From positions 1 to 64,000 of the forward strand of contig JANQAE010000002.1 in assembly GCA_024707225.1 (NCBI GenBank): DNA of 64,000 nucleotides, given 5' to 3'. The DNA is from Dokdonella sp. (lineage in GTDB: Bacteria; Pseudomonadota; Gammaproteobacteria; Xanthomonadales; Rhodanobacteraceae). Below are positions 1 to 10,123 of the stretch, in pieces (position 1 is the stretch's first letter; each line of letters starts with the position of its first letter). A program made the translations under genes and the position numbers. The notes beneath the pieces were generated by a model. That model was not told where the DNA came from. It made no database searches and was given only the letters and a program-made list of their open reading frames with translations.

Positions 1-88
1 TAACCACATCGCTAACTTTCGGGAAGGGGGATCGAGGAAAATTTTTCGCGGGCGGGGCGATCACGCGCCGCCGCGACCGGGCAACGCC

Positions 89-1300
89 TCAGGCCGCGAC
101 GAGACGCACGCGCGCAAATGTGCGCTTGCCGACCTGCAGCACGCCTTCGAAGCCGGGTGCGAACACGCGCTGCGCGTCGACGACGACCTGCGCATCGATG
201 CGCACGGCGTTCTCCTTGAGCTTGCGGTTGGCCTCGGAGTTGCTCGCGGTCAGTCCGGCGGCCGTCAGCAGAGCCGGCAGACGCAGGCCTTCGGGCGGCA
301 CCACGACCTCGGCCAGCGGCAGCAGCGCGGTATCGCCCTCGCCGCGCACGACCGCATGCCAGCCGGCGATCGCCTGCTCGGCGGCAGCCGCGCCGTGGAA
401 GCGCGTCGCCAGCTCGCGCGCGAGGCGCAGCTTCAGATCGCGTGGGTTGAGCTGGCCGGCGGCGACCGCCTCGCGCAGCTCGGCGGCCTCGCCGATCGAG
501 ATCTCGAAGCTCAGCAGGTCGATCCAGCGCCAGGTCAGCTCGTCGCCGATCTTCATCGTCTTGGTCACGATGTCGATCGCCGGCTCGTTGATGCCGATGT
601 AGTTGCCGAGCGACTTGGACATCTTGGCCACGCCGTCGAGGCCCTCGAGCAGCGGCATCGTCAGCACGACCTGCGGCGGCTGTCCGTAGTGCTCCTGCAG
701 GCCACGACCCATCAGCAGATTGAACTTCTGATCGGTGCCGCCGAGCTCGACGTCGGCGCGCAGCGCGACCGAGTCGTAGCCCTGCACCAGCGGATAAAGG
801 AACTCGTGGATCGCGATCGGCTGCTGCGCGCCGTAGCGCTTGGCGAAGTCGTCGCGCTCGAGCATGCGCGCGACCGTGTGCTGCGCGGCCAGCCGGATCA
901 TGTCGGCCGCCGGCATCGGGTCGAACCATTCGCTGTTGAAACGCAGCTCGGTGCGCTCGCGGTCGAGCACCTTGAAGACCTGATCGGCATAGGTCCGCGC
1001 GTTGGCCGCCACGTCCTCGCGCGTCAGCGGCTTGCGCGTGACGTTCTTGCCGGTGGGATCGCCGATCATGCCGGTGAAGTCGCCGATCAGGAAGATCACC
1101 TGATGGCCGAGGTCCTGGAACTGCCGCATCTTGTTCAACAGGACGGTGTGGCCCAGGTGCAGGTCCGGCGCGGTCGGATCGAAGCCGGCCTTGATCCGCA
1201 ATGGTCGGCCGGTCCGCAACCGCGCCTCGAGCTCGTCGTGCTTGATGATTTCTTCGGCGCCGCGACCGATCAGGTCGAGGGCGGACTGGGTAGCGGACAT
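89..1300 (-). CDS. tyrS: Tyrosyl-tRNA synthetase (TyrRS, TyrZ-like)
   Basis: This gene encodes a cytoplasmic class I aminoacyl-tRNA synthetase of 403 residues that charges tRNA-Tyr with tyrosine. The N-terminal catalytic domain shows the HIGH-type motif as HLGHT near residue 48 and the KMSKS loop exactly as KMSKS near residue 227. The C-terminal part (about 330-400) looks like the S4 RNA-binding domain, with '[18 protein letters not shown]'. The length suits the TyrZ-like branch. The start is the ATG that gives MSATQSAL; the Shine-Dalgarno match upstream is weak. It diverges from the M23 peptidase gene, with about 180 bases between them. Family assignment is secure; the choice of tyrS over tyrZ as symbol is conventional. 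Confidence 0.97.
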   Translation of the reverse strand: MSATQSALDLIGRGAEEIIKHDELEARLRTGRPLRIKAGFDPTAPDLHLGHTVLLNKMRQFQDLGHQVIFLIGDFTGMIGDPTGKNVTRKPLTREDVAANARTYADQVFKVLDRERTELRFNSEWFDPMPAADMIRLAAQHTVARMLERDDFAKRYGAQQPIAIHEFLYPLVQGYDSVALRADVELGGTDQKFNLLMGRGLQEHYGQPPQVVLTMPLLEGLDGVAKMSKSLGNYIGINEPAIDIVTKTMKIGDELTWRWIDLLSFEISIGEAAELREAVAAGQLNPRDLKLRLARELATRFHGAAAAEQAIAGWHAVVRGEGDTALLPLAEVVVPPEGLRLPALLTAAGLTASNSEANRKLKENAVRIDAQVVVDAQRVFAPGFEGVLQVGKRTFARVRLVAA

Positions 1301-1371
1301 GGACGATCCAGATCAGATAAGAAGGGAAGGGTCGAGCGGCGCGAAGCCGCCGAAAAGCGCGCATCGCGTTA

Positions 1372-1400
1372 ATTATTCGTTACTCAAGAAAGCGACGCAA
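1372..1400 (-). promoter_or_regulatory. Candidate sigma-70-type promoter of tyrS
   Basis: On the minus strand a -35-like TTGCGT (1395-1400) and a -10-like AATAAT (1372-1377) are separated by exactly 17 bases. They lie about 70 bases upstream of the tyrS start in a small AT-rich patch within GC-rich DNA. The match is to general consensus only. Confidence 0.4.
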
Positions 1401-1419
1401 ACCCGCGTAATCATTGGCG

Positions 1420-1449
1420 TTGACGGCGATTACGGGGGGCCGGTATGGT
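1420..1449 (+). promoter_or_regulatory. Candidate sigma-70-type promoter of the M23 peptidase gene
   Basis: TTGACG (1420-1425) and TATGGT (1444-1449) are 18 bases apart and lie 30 bases before the GTG start chosen for the peptidase. This would give a short leader carrying the GAGG ribosome site at 1467-1470. Confidence 0.4.
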
Positions 1450-1478
1450 ACGCCGCCAGTACCACCGAGGCGACAGCA

Positions 1479-2957
1479 GTGACCGACCATTCCCAGCGGC
1501 CGCAGGCTACCCGCTCGGGCAATCGCCCGCTTGCCATCCGCCGCTGGGTTCAGCGTCACTACTTTCAGTTCTATTCGCGCTGCGCGAACTGGACCTTCGT
1601 TCAGAACGTGTCGGCCGCGCCGGTGTCCTGGCGCCGCGAGCACTGGGTGCTCGGCGGCGCGGCCGTCACCGCGATCGTCCTGACCGGCTTCATCGTGCCG
1701 ACGTTCGCCGGCGCGACGCGCCAGGATCCGGTGCCGGTCACCTATACCACGGTGCAGATCGACCTGCCGCAGCGCCCGCTCGACGAGGCCGATCCGGCGA
1801 TCGCCGCATTGGCCGATGCCACCGCCGGCGGCGCGCCGGAATGGCGCGTCGTGCGCGTCAAGGCCGGCCAGTCGCTGTCGGACATCTTCCGCGAGCAGGG
1901 CCTGTCGCCGAACGATCTGCAGCGCGCGCTCGATGCGCAGGACGATGCCTCGGCGCTGCGGCGGATCCGCCCGGGCGACGAGTTCGCGTTCGATCTGGCC
2001 ACCGACGGCTCGCTGCGCGCGATGCGTTTCGACCGCGGCGACGCCGCACGCGTGACGCTGCAGTTCAGCGGCGACGGCGTACAGGAGGCGGTGCAGGACC
2101 GGCTGGTCGAGCGCCGCGTCCAGGTCGCCCACGGCGTGGTCACGCGTTCGCTGTTCGACGCCGGCGAGCAGGCCGGCCTCAGCGACGCGATGGTCATCAA
2201 GCTCGCCAACGCGTTCGGCTACGACATCGACTTCGCGCAGGATCTGCGCGAGGGCGACAGCTTCAGCGTGATCTACGACGACGTCTATCGCGAAGGCGAG
2301 CGGCTGCGCAACGGCGAAGTGCTGGCCGCCACGTTCGTCAACCAGGGCAAGCGCTATACCGCCGTGCGCTACACCGACACCAACGGCGAGACCGTCTACT
2401 ACACCGAGGACGGCCGTCCGCTGCGCAAGAGCTTCCTGCGCACGCCGGTCGAGTTCACGCGGATCTCCTCGAAGTTCAGCAGCGGCCGCAAGCATCCGGT
2501 GCTCGGCTACATGCGCGCGCACAAGGGCGTGGACTACGCCGCGCCGACCGGCACGCCGATCCGCGCCGCCGGCGACGGCAAGATCACGTTCCGCGGCTGG
2601 CAGAACGGCTTCGGCAACACGATCATCATCCAGCACGAAGGCAAGCACACCACGCTGTACGGCCACATGTCGCGCTTCGCGAGCGTCAAGGTCGGCCAGC
2701 GCGTGTCGCAGGGTTCGACGATCGGCTACGTCGGCGCGACGGGCCTCGCCACCGGCCCGCATCTGCACTACGAATTCCGCATCGGCGGCGCGCACCGCGA
2801 TCCGCTGACCGTGACCCTGCCGCCGCCGGCGCCGCTGCCGGCCGGCGAACTGGCCCGCTTCCGCCAGCAGGCCTCGCCGATGCTGGCCAAGCTGCAGATG
2901 GTCGACGGCAGCCGCCTCGCCGCGAGCGGCTCGCCGCGGCCGGCGGGCAATGGCTGA
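1479..2957 (+). CDS. Membrane-anchored M23 family metallopeptidase (murein endopeptidase)
   Basis: The protein is about 492 residues and probably cuts peptidoglycan cross-links in the periplasm. It has an N-terminal cytoplasmic stretch, one membrane segment near residues 55-75, a LysM/OapA-like region near 125-180 ('VKAGQSLSDIFREQGL'), and a C-terminal LytM domain. The zinc and catalytic residues are intact: H348 and D352 in HKGVDY, and H428/H430 in HLHYEF. No in-frame ATG lies near the domain start; GTG at 1479 is chosen because GAGG sits eight bases upstream and the frame further upstream runs antisense into tyrS. It overlaps anmK by eight bases (ATGGCTGA), suggesting translational coupling. 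In the family, such enzymes often act with cell-wall recycling genes, as the neighbours here suggest. Confidence 0.9.
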   Translation: MTDHSQRPQATRSGNRPLAIRRWVQRHYFQFYSRCANWTFVQNVSAAPVSWRREHWVLGGAAVTAIVLTGFIVPTFAGATRQDPVPVTYTTVQIDLPQRPLDEADPAIAALADATAGGAPEWRVVRVKAGQSLSDIFREQGLSPNDLQRALDAQDDASALRRIRPGDEFAFDLATDGSLRAMRFDRGDAARVTLQFSGDGVQEAVQDRLVERRVQVAHGVVTRSLFDAGEQAGLSDAMVIKLANAFGYDIDFAQDLREGDSFSVIYDDVYREGERLRNGEVLAATFVNQGKRYTAVRYTDTNGETVYYTEDGRPLRKSFLRTPVEFTRISSKFSSGRKHPVLGYMRAHKGVDYAAPTGTPIRAAGDGKITFRGWQNGFGNTIIIQHEGKHTTLYGHMSRFASVKVGQRVSQGSTIGYVGATGLATGPHLHYEFRIGGAHRDPLTVTLPPPAPLPAGELARFRQQASPMLAKLQMVDGSRLAASGSPRPAGNG

Positions 2958-4062
2958 AGCGCTCTACCTCGGACTCATTTCCGGTACCAGCGCCGACGGC
3001 ATCGATGCCGCCCTGCTGAGCTTCGGCGCCGAACCGCGCATCCTCGGCGCACACACCTACCCGTATCCGGAGGCCTTGCGCGTCCGGATCCTCGCGCTGG
3101 CACGCGCCTCGGCGCAGATCGCACTGGACGACTACGGCGCGCTCGACGTCGAGATCGGCGAGGCGTTCGCGACCGCTGCGCTGGCGCTGCTCGACACGGC
3201 CGGCATCGACGCGGCGGCCGTCCGCGCGATCGGCTCGCACGGCCAGACGATCTGCCATCGCCCGGCGGCGCCGCATCCGTTCACGCTGCAGATCGGCGAT
3301 CCGACCGTGATCGCCGAGCGCACCGGCATCGTCACGATCGCCGACTTCCGCCGCGGCGACGTCGCCGCCGGCGGGCAGGGCGCACCGCTCGCGCCGGCAT
3401 TCCATGCCTCGGCGTTCGCCTCGCGCGCGCCGTGTGCGGTGCTCAACCTCGGCGGCATCGCCAACGTCACGCTGATCGGCGCGGACGGATCGGTGCGCGG
3501 CTTCGACACCGGACCGGCCAACTGCCTGATGGACGCCTGGGCGGCGCGCCATTTGGGCCAGATGCGCGATGCCGGCGGCGCCTGGGCGGCCGGCGGCATG
3601 CCCGAGCCGGCACTGCTGGCGAGCCTGCTCGACGATCCGTACTTCGCGATGCCGGCGCCCAAGAGCACCGGTCGCGAATACTTCAACCTGGACTGGCTCG
3701 ACGCACGGCTGCCGGCCGCCTGCGAGGCGCGCAACGTGCAGGCGACCCTGCTCGCGCTGACCGTGCGCAGCATCGCCGACGCGCTCGATCCGGCGGCGTG
3801 CGGCGGCCTGCGAGAAGTGCTGGTCTGTGGCGGCGGCGTGCACAACCGGGCGCTGATCGATGCGCTCGGCGCGGCGCTGGCACCGGCGATCGTGCACAGC
3901 ACCGCCGCCGCCGGCGTCGACCCGGACTTCGTCGAGGCCGCGACGTTCGCCTGGCTCGCGCGCGAGCGTCTGGACGGGCGGCCCGGCAATCTGCCGGCGG
4001 TGACCGGCGCGCGCGGTCCGCGGGTGCTCGGCGCAATCCATCCGCCCGGCGGCGGGCGCTGA
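2950..4062 (+). CDS. anmK: Anhydro-N-acetylmuramic acid kinase
   Basis: This 370-residue cytoplasmic kinase opens the 1,6-anhydro ring of anhydro-MurNAc and phosphorylates it to MurNAc-6-phosphate, so that murein breakdown products can be reused. The sequence shows the expected 'ISGTSADGIDAAL' at residues 9-21, 'GGQGAPLAPAFH', 'NLGGIANVT' and 'GFDTGPANCLMD' motifs of the family, at full length. The start overlaps the end of the M23 peptidase gene by eight bases. An AmpG-like muropeptide transporter follows about 90 bases later, so the three genes form a plausible recycling group. The call is firm. Confidence 0.97.
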   Translation: MAEALYLGLISGTSADGIDAALLSFGAEPRILGAHTYPYPEALRVRILALARASAQIALDDYGALDVEIGEAFATAALALLDTAGIDAAAVRAIGSHGQTICHRPAAPHPFTLQIGDPTVIAERTGIVTIADFRRGDVAAGGQGAPLAPAFHASAFASRAPCAVLNLGGIANVTLIGADGSVRGFDTGPANCLMDAWAARHLGQMRDAGGAWAAGGMPEPALLASLLDDPYFAMPAPKSTGREYFNLDWLDARLPAACEARNVQATLLALTVRSIADALDPAACGGLREVLVCGGGVHNRALIDALGAALAPAIVHSTAAAGVDPDFVEAATFAWLARERLDGRPGNLPAVTGARGPRVLGAIHPPGGGR

Positions 4063-4154
4063 CCATCGATTCCAAGTCGCGCCGATCGAGCGCGCCGTCC
4101 TGAACTCGACGCCGATGCAATGCGATCCGCCGCACGCCCGGCCGATCGGCTAGC

Positions 4155-5534
4155 ATGCCGCGCATGACGCCCACTTCGCCCGGCCGCCGCGGCGGCCTCG
4201 CCGCGCTGCTGAGACCCTATCTCGAGCGCGCCCCGGTCGCCGCGCTGCTGCTCGGCATCTCGTCGGGGTTTCCATACGCGATGATCGGCGCCACGCTGAC
4301 CACGCGGCTGGCCCAGGACGGCATCGACAAGCGCAGCATCACCGCGTTCTCGCTGGCTTTCCTGGTCTACAACATCAAGTTCCTGTGGGCGCCGCTGGTC
4401 GACCGCCTGCGCCTGCCGCTGCTCGGCCGGCTCGGCCATCGCCGCTCGTGGCTGCTGCTGTCGGCGGCCGGCGTCGCGGCCGCGGTGACGTTCCTCGGTT
4501 TTGCCGAGCCGGCGACGCATCTGGCCGCGACCGCGGCGGCGGCCGTGCTGGTCGGCGTGGCCGGCGCGACGTTCGACATCGTCATCGACGCCTACCGCAT
4601 CGAGAGCCTGGAGCCGCGCCAGCTCGGCGTCGGCTCGGGCATGTCGCAGTACGGCTGGCGGATCGGATCGGTCTCGGCCGGCGCGCTGGTGCTGCTGATG
4701 GCCGACACGCTCGGCTGGACCGGCGCCTACATTCTCTGCGCGGCGTTCGTGCTGCCGGCGGTGGCCGCCTGCCTGTGGCTCGGCGAGCCGCCGCGGCACC
4801 GCGAGCCGGTCGCGACGCGCAGCGCCGCGGCGATGTTCGCCGCCGTGGTCGCGCCGCTGACCGAATTCTTCAGCCGCCACGGCGCCTGGCTGGTGCTGGC
4901 CTTCGTGCTGATGCACAAGCTCGGCGATACGCTGGCCAATCTGACGCTGCGCCTGCTGCTGGACGAGCTCGGCTACACCAATGCGGAGATCGCCAAGTAC
5001 GACGTCGGCTTCGGCTTCATCGCGTATCTGGTCGGCATCTTCCTCGGCGGCGTGCTCTACACGCGGGTCGGCCTGAAGCGCTCGGTCATGCTGAGCCTGA
5101 TCCTGATGGGCGTCTCGAACCTCTCGTTCGCGGCGCTCGCCGCATACGGTCACAGCAATGCGCTGCTCGCGTTCGCGATGTGCTTCGAGAACGTCGCCAG
5201 CGGCATCGGCGGCGTGGTCGTGGTCGCGTATCTGTCGGCGCTGTGCAATCTGTCGTTCACGGCGACCCAGTTCGCGCTGCTCTCGGCGGCGGCCTCGATC
5301 GTCGGCCGCTTCGTCACCGGCACGACCGCCGGCGGCCTGATCGAGCGCCTGGGCTACATCGACTTCTATCTGCTGACCACGGTCGCGGCACTGCCGGGCA
5401 TCGCGCTGTTCGCATGGATGATGCGGGCAGGGCTGGTCGACGACACGATCGGCGAGGCCGGCGCGCACGGGGCGGGCGAGAGCGGCGCCGCACCGGCGCC
5501 GGCGGCAACCGCCTCGGCCGACTCGCCACGCTGA
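4155..5534 (+). CDS. AmpG-like MFS muropeptide transporter
   Basis: The 459-residue protein has about twelve hydrophobic segments and the layout of the AmpG branch of the major facilitator superfamily: 'GISSGFPYAMIGATLTT' in the first helix, then 'FLWAPLVDRLRLP' and 'LGHRRSWLLL' at the first cytoplasmic loop. AmpG carries anhydro-muropeptides from periplasm to cytoplasm. The gene follows anmK on the same strand, which supports that substrate. The last 40 residues are Ala/Gly-rich and probably disordered. The start is either ATG 4155 or ATG 4164; neither has a strong ribosome site. Some proteins of this branch are annotated only as MFS transporters, so the substrate is an inference. Confidence 0.8.
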   Translation: MPRMTPTSPGRRGGLAALLRPYLERAPVAALLLGISSGFPYAMIGATLTTRLAQDGIDKRSITAFSLAFLVYNIKFLWAPLVDRLRLPLLGRLGHRRSWLLLSAAGVAAAVTFLGFAEPATHLAATAAAAVLVGVAGATFDIVIDAYRIESLEPRQLGVGSGMSQYGWRIGSVSAGALVLLMADTLGWTGAYILCAAFVLPAVAACLWLGEPPRHREPVATRSAAAMFAAVVAPLTEFFSRHGAWLVLAFVLMHKLGDTLANLTLRLLLDELGYTNAEIAKYDVGFGFIAYLVGIFLGGVLYTRVGLKRSVMLSLILMGVSNLSFAALAAYGHSNALLAFAMCFENVASGIGGVVVVAYLSALCNLSFTATQFALLSAAASIVGRFVTGTTAGGLIERLGYIDFYLLTTVAALPGIALFAWMMRAGLVDDTIGEAGAHGAGESGAAPAPAATASADSPR

Positions 5535-5681
5535 TCGCGCGCGGCACGTCACGCGTTCGCGCCGAACGCTCGCCCGGACGGCTCGGCGTGGCGACGCCCG
5601 AGGACCGGCCGCATGCGCGAGCGACGCGGCATCGCGGCGGCCGCCATCCGCGCACGATGGTGTGGGGGACGAGCGATATCG

Positions 5682-6482
5682 CTACAGGTCGTAGTCGACC
5701 GCGTACGGCGCGTGATCGGAGAAGCGCGGAGCGGCGGTGATCGCGCAGGCGCGCACGCGGTCGCGCAGCGACGGCGTGACGATCTGGTAGTCGATGCGCC
5801 ACCCGACGTTGTTGGCGCGCGCCTGGCCGCGATTGGACCACCAGGTGTACTCGACCGCGTCGGGCTTGACCGCGCGGAAGCTGTCGACCCAGCCGTGCGC
5901 CGGTGCCGGCGTGCCGTCGCCGCGGTCGTCAGCGATCATGCCGTTGAGCCAGGCGCGCTCGTCGGGCAGGCAGCCGGAATTCTTCTGGTTGGATGTCCAG
6001 TTCTTGATGTCGTTGCGCGCGCGCACGATGTTCCAGTCGCCGCACAGCACGTAGTCGCGTCCGCTGGCGAGCCATTCGTCGAAGATCGGCTTCAGATACG
6101 CCATCGAGCGGTATTTGAACTGCTGGCGCTCGTCGCCGGACGAGCCGGACGGGATGTAGAACGAGACCACGCTGAGGTTGCCGTAGCGCGCCTCGATGTA
6201 GCGCCCCTCGTCGTCGAACGGCGCCCAGCCGAGCGCGGTGCGCACCTCGTCGGGCTCGCGGCGCGAATAGATCGCCACGCCGCTGTAGCCCTTCTTGGTG
6301 ATCGCGTCGCGATAGAAGCAGTGGTGGCGGTCCGGACGGAAGCGGGCGTCGACGAGCTGGTCCTCCTGCGACTTGGTCTCCTGGATGCAGGTGACGTCCG
6401 CGTCCTGTTGCGCCAGCCAGTCGAAGAAGCCCTTGCTGGCGGCCGAACGGATGCCGTTGGCGTTGAAGCTGATGATGCGCAT
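5682..6482 (-). CDS. xthA: Exodeoxyribonuclease III (AP endonuclease)
   Basis: This 266-residue enzyme of the exonuclease-endonuclease-phosphatase fold cleaves DNA at abasic sites and digests duplex 3' ends in base excision repair. Metal and catalytic motifs are visible: 'SFNANGIRSA' at the N terminus, 'CIQETKSQ' (catalytic Glu), 'GYSGVAIYSR', 'CGDWNIV' and the C-terminal 'FSDHAPYAVDYDL'. The frame is open far upstream, but the family always begins at MRIISFNANGIR, which places the start at 6482. It converges on the AmpG-like gene and diverges from the ABC exporter gene. Confidence 0.96.
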   Translation of the reverse strand: MRIISFNANGIRSAASKGFFDWLAQQDADVTCIQETKSQEDQLVDARFRPDRHHCFYRDAITKKGYSGVAIYSRREPDEVRTALGWAPFDDEGRYIEARYGNLSVVSFYIPSGSSGDERQQFKYRSMAYLKPIFDEWLASGRDYVLCGDWNIVRARNDIKNWTSNQKNSGCLPDERAWLNGMIADDRGDGTPAPAHGWVDSFRAVKPDAVEYTWWSNRGQARANNVGWRIDYQIVTPSLRDRVRACAITAAPRFSDHAPYAVDYDL

Positions 6483-6710
6483 GCGAGTGACCGGTTGATC
6501 GTCGTTCGCCAGAGCGTAGCGGCCCGGCGGCGGCAGGCCAAGCCGGTGCACGAGGACCACGCGCGACGCCGTGCCGATCACCGGATTGTCACGTTTGGTG
6601 TCGGGCGCGGCGATCGATCCGTCCCGCGGTTCACGTTCAGCGCGCCTTGATCTGGTCGATGCGCCAATGCGCGCCGCGCGATCGCGCGCCTCGGAATCGG
6701 ATGAGCTGCC

Positions 6711-8486
6711 GTGTCGGTGTTGCGTCTGTATGGGCGGGTCCTCGGACTGCTGGCGCCTGAGTGGCGGCTGGCGATGCTGCTGGCGCTGGCCAATCTCGGC
6801 CTGGCCGGCGTGTACTTCCTGGAGCCGATGCTGTTCGGCCGTGTCGTCGACGCGCTCGGCAAGGACGGCGCGCACGACGCGCCGCGCCTGATCGCGCTGT
6901 GGGCCGGCATCGGCCTGGCCGGCGTCGTCGCCGGCGTCTGGGTGTCGCTGCACGCCGACCGCCTCGCGCACCGGCGCCGCCTGGCCGCGATCGCGGCGTT
7001 CTTCGAGCATGCCGCGACGCTGCCGCTGGCGTTCCACGGCGAGAACCACACCGGCCGGCTCGGCCGCATCATGAATGCCGGCGTCGGCAACCTGTTCGGG
7101 CTGTGGCTCGGCTTCTTCCGCGAGCATCTGGCGACGCTGCTGGCGATCCTCGTGATGGTGCCGCTGGCAGTCTGGATGAACGGGCGGCTGGCCGTGCTGA
7201 TGGTCGCTCTGATGATCTGCTTCACGGTCTTCAACGCGGTCACCGTGCGGCGCACCCATCGCGCGCAGGGCGAGGTCGAGCGCCTGCACCAGGAGATCGC
7301 CGCGCGCGCCGGCGACGTGTTCGGCAACATCTCGGTCGTGCAGAGCTTCACCCGGATCGGCGAAGAGACGCGCTCGCTGCGCGCGCTGATGCAGCGCGTG
7401 CTGTCGGCGCAGTATCCGGTGCTGAACGGCTGGGCGATCCTGTCGGTGCTGAACCGCACCGCGAGCACGCTGACCGTCGTCGCGATCTTCGCGCTCGGCG
7501 CGCATCTGCACGGGCGCGGCGAGGCCAGCGTCGGCGACATCGTCAGCTTCGTCGGCTTCTCGCTGATGCTGATCGGCCGTCTCGAGCAGTTCGCGGGCTT
7601 CGTCTCGAACCTGTTCTTCCAGACCCATTCGCTGCGCGACTTCTTCGCGGTACTCGACGAAGTGCCGGCGGTGACCGACGCCGACGACGCGATCGATCTG
7701 GCGACCGTGCGCGGCGAGGTCGCGTTCGAGGACGTCGGCTTCGGCTACGGTTCCGCCGTGCCGGCGGTGTCGGGCCTCAGCTTCCATGTGCCGGCCGGCA
7801 GCACGATCGCGCTGGTCGGCCCGACTGGTGCCGGCAAGACCACCGCGCTGTCGCTGCTGTATCGCGCCTACGATCCGCAGCACGGCCGGATCACGATCGA
7901 CGGCCACGATCTGCGCACGCTGCGTCTGGAGTCGCTGCGCCGCGCGATCGCCGTGGTGTTCCAGGAACCGGGGCTGTTCTACCGCTCGATCCTCGAGAAT
8001 CTGCGCATCGCCGATCCGGAAGCCGGCCCGGCCGCGATCGAGGCGGCGATGCGCGCGGCGGAAGCGCACGAATTCGTCCTCGCCAAACCGGACGGCTACG
8101 AGACCCTGGTCGCCGAGCGCGGCCGTTCGCTGTCGGGCGGCGAGCGCCAGCGGCTGTCGATCGCGCGCGCGATGCTCAAGGACGCGCCGATCCTGATCCT
8201 CGACGAGGCGACCAGCGCGCTCGACAACGCGACCGAGGCACGCATCCAGCGGGCGTTCGCGACGCTGGCGAAAGGCCGCACGACGTTCGTGATCGCGCAC
8301 CGGCTCTCGACCGTGCGCAATGCCGATCGGATCCTGGTGCTCGATCGGGGACGGCTGGTCGAGCAGGGCCGCTACGAGGAACTGATCGCGGCCGGTGGCC
8401 TGTTCGCCGGGCTCGCGAGCCAGGGCCAATTCGCGGCCGATGCCGAGGAGGCGACAGCGGCGCCGGCGCTGGCCAGCGCGGCGTAA
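6711..8486 (+). CDS. ABC exporter with fused permease and ATPase, NdvA/ChvA-like (beta-glucan export)
   Basis: The 591-residue half-transporter would work as a homodimer in the inner membrane. An N-terminal six-helix domain (about 1-320) precedes an ATPase with Walker A 'GPTGAGKTT', Q-loop 'VFQEPGLF', signature 'LSGGERQRL', Walker B 'LILDEATSALD' and H-loop 'IAHRLS'. The N terminus ('YGRVLGLLAPEWRLAM...LANLGLAGVYFLEPMLFGRV') closely recalls NdvA/ChvA, which export cyclic beta-1,2-glucan. The start is GTG 6711 with GGATGAG upstream. No glucan synthase is in the window, so the substrate is inferred only from resemblance; generic MsbA-type export is the alternative. It is convergent with the AAA ATPase gene, six bases apart. 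Confidence 0.85.
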   Translation: MSVLRLYGRVLGLLAPEWRLAMLLALANLGLAGVYFLEPMLFGRVVDALGKDGAHDAPRLIALWAGIGLAGVVAGVWVSLHADRLAHRRRLAAIAAFFEHAATLPLAFHGENHTGRLGRIMNAGVGNLFGLWLGFFREHLATLLAILVMVPLAVWMNGRLAVLMVALMICFTVFNAVTVRRTHRAQGEVERLHQEIAARAGDVFGNISVVQSFTRIGEETRSLRALMQRVLSAQYPVLNGWAILSVLNRTASTLTVVAIFALGAHLHGRGEASVGDIVSFVGFSLMLIGRLEQFAGFVSNLFFQTHSLRDFFAVLDEVPAVTDADDAIDLATVRGEVAFEDVGFGYGSAVPAVSGLSFHVPAGSTIALVGPTGAGKTTALSLLYRAYDPQHGRITIDGHDLRTLRLESLRRAIAVVFQEPGLFYRSILENLRIADPEAGPAAIEAAMRAAEAHEFVLAKPDGYETLVAERGRSLSGGERQRLSIARAMLKDAPILILDEATSALDNATEARIQRAFATLAKGRTTFVIAHRLSTVRNADRILVLDRGRLVEQGRYEELIAAGGLFAGLASQGQFAADAEEATAAPALASAA

Positions 8487-8492
8487 CGCCGG

Positions 8493-9969
8493 TCAGTCGG
8501 CCGGCACGGTGCGCTCGCGCGCCCAGGCGCGCAGCGCGGCGACCGGCTCGGCCATCAGCACCGACAACGGTCGCGTCGCGGCGACCGACTCGAGCAGATG
8601 GCGCTGCGCCGGTGCCGCGTCCTCGGCGACCGCCGCATAGAGCGCGGCGACCACGACCTGCTCGATCTCGGCACCCGAATAGCCTTCGCTGGCGGCGGCC
8701 AGCGAAGGCAGGTCGAAGTCCTCGCCGCGCAGGGCGCGGCGGCGCAGATGGATCGCGAAGATCTGCTCGCGCGTCGCGGCGTCGGGCAGGTCGACGAAGA
8801 ACACCTCGTCGAAGCGACCCTTGCGCAGCAGCTCGGCCGGCAGCCGGTCGACCTGGTTGGCGGTCGCGACCAGGAACACCGCGGCCTTGCGCTCGGCCAT
8901 CCAGGTCAGCAGGTAGCCGAGCACGCGGCGCGAGACGCCGGCGTCGTTGTCGTCGCCGGCCAAGCCTTTCTCGATCTCGTCGATCCACAGCACGCACGGC
9001 GCCAGCAGCTCGGCGTTGCGCAGTGCTTCGCGCAGATTGCGCTCGGTCTCGCCGTGGTACTTGTTGTAGAGCGTGCCGATGTCCAGGCGCACCAGCGGCA
9101 CGCCGAAGCCGCCGGCGATCGCCTTGGCGGCCAGGCTCTTGCCGCAGCCCTGCACGCCGAGCAGCAGCACGCCCTTGGGCGGATCGAGCCCTGACCGGCT
9201 GGCGCGCGCCGATGAACGCGGGCCGGCGCTGCGAGACCCAGCGCTTGAGCCGCGCCAGGCCGGCGACGTCGGCGAACGCGGCGGTCTCGTACTCGAAGTG
9301 CAGCAGCCCGTCGCGGTCGAGCAGGCGATGCTTGGCCTGCGCCAGCGCCGGCAGATCCTCGACGGTCAGCGCGCCGTCGTTCTGGATCAGCTTGCGCGCG
9401 ATGCGCCGCGCGTCGTCGAGCGCCAGTCCGCGCAGATTGCGCACGATCGCGCGCGCGGCCTCGGCGTCGACCTCGACGCGGCGGCCGTGCTCGCGCGAGT
9501 AGCGGAACGCCTCCTCGCGCAGCATCGCGGCGATCGCCTCGGCACCCGGCAGCGGCAGCTCGAACCGGGTCGCGTGCGGCTGCAGATCCTCGGGCAGCTC
9601 CACGCGCGGCGCGACCAGCACCAGCGTGTGCTCGGCCACGCCGCTGCGCAAAACGATCTCGCGCAGCATCCGCAGCGCCATCGGGTAGCGCAGGTACGGC
9701 ATGAAGTCGAGCAGCAGGTAGATGCCGGGCTCGGCGTGGCGCTTGATTGCCTCGAGCAGGGCCGTGGTGTCCGGCGGCGGCGGATCGCCGTCCATGTCCA
9801 TGTCCAGACGCACCAGGCCATCGGTGATCGACCAGCGGTACAGCGGCCGCAGGCTCTGCGAGATCGCGTGGCGGAAACCGTCGACGACCTGGTGCTCGGC
9901 CGCCGACTCGACGATCAGCAGCGGCGTGCGTGCGCGCAGCAGGGCGGAAAGATCCTGGTGGGGACTCAT
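8493..9969 (-). CDS. Ycf46-like AAA ATPase, frameshifted near 9190
   Basis: Two frames together make one AAA protein of about 491 residues. The N-terminal half (from MSPHQDLSALLRAR at 9969 to about 9190) is the Ycf46-type regulatory domain; the other frame (from about 9190 to 8493) holds the ATPase with Walker A 'GVQGCGKS', Walker B 'LWIDEIEKG' and 'TANQVDRLPAELLRKGRFDE'. The conserved junction '...RRPAFIG...GLDPPKGVLLLG' is restored by one extra base or a two-base loss around 9185-9200. Ycf46-like ATPases are widespread in cyanobacteria, algae and proteobacteria, and their role is not settled. It diverges from the TPR-sulfotransferase gene. Whether the break is real or a sequencing error cannot be decided here, but an error is likely. 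Confidence 0.85.
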
Positions 9970-10123
9970 GGACTCGACGAGGGCGGCCGGAGCGGCAGTG
10001 TAGAGCGTGACGGCGGCTTTGGAACCGCCGCCCATCAGGCTGCGGACCGGCCGGCGCGGGCATCCGGTGCCGGGCGGCGCGCTGCGGCATAATCGCCGTC
10101 TTTGCGCGCCGGATTCCGAATTC

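Noticed and set aside
1-88. rRNA operon end or promoter left of tyrS
   Set aside because: tyrS is next to rRNA genes in some relatives, but these 88 bases show no rRNA sequence or clear promoter.
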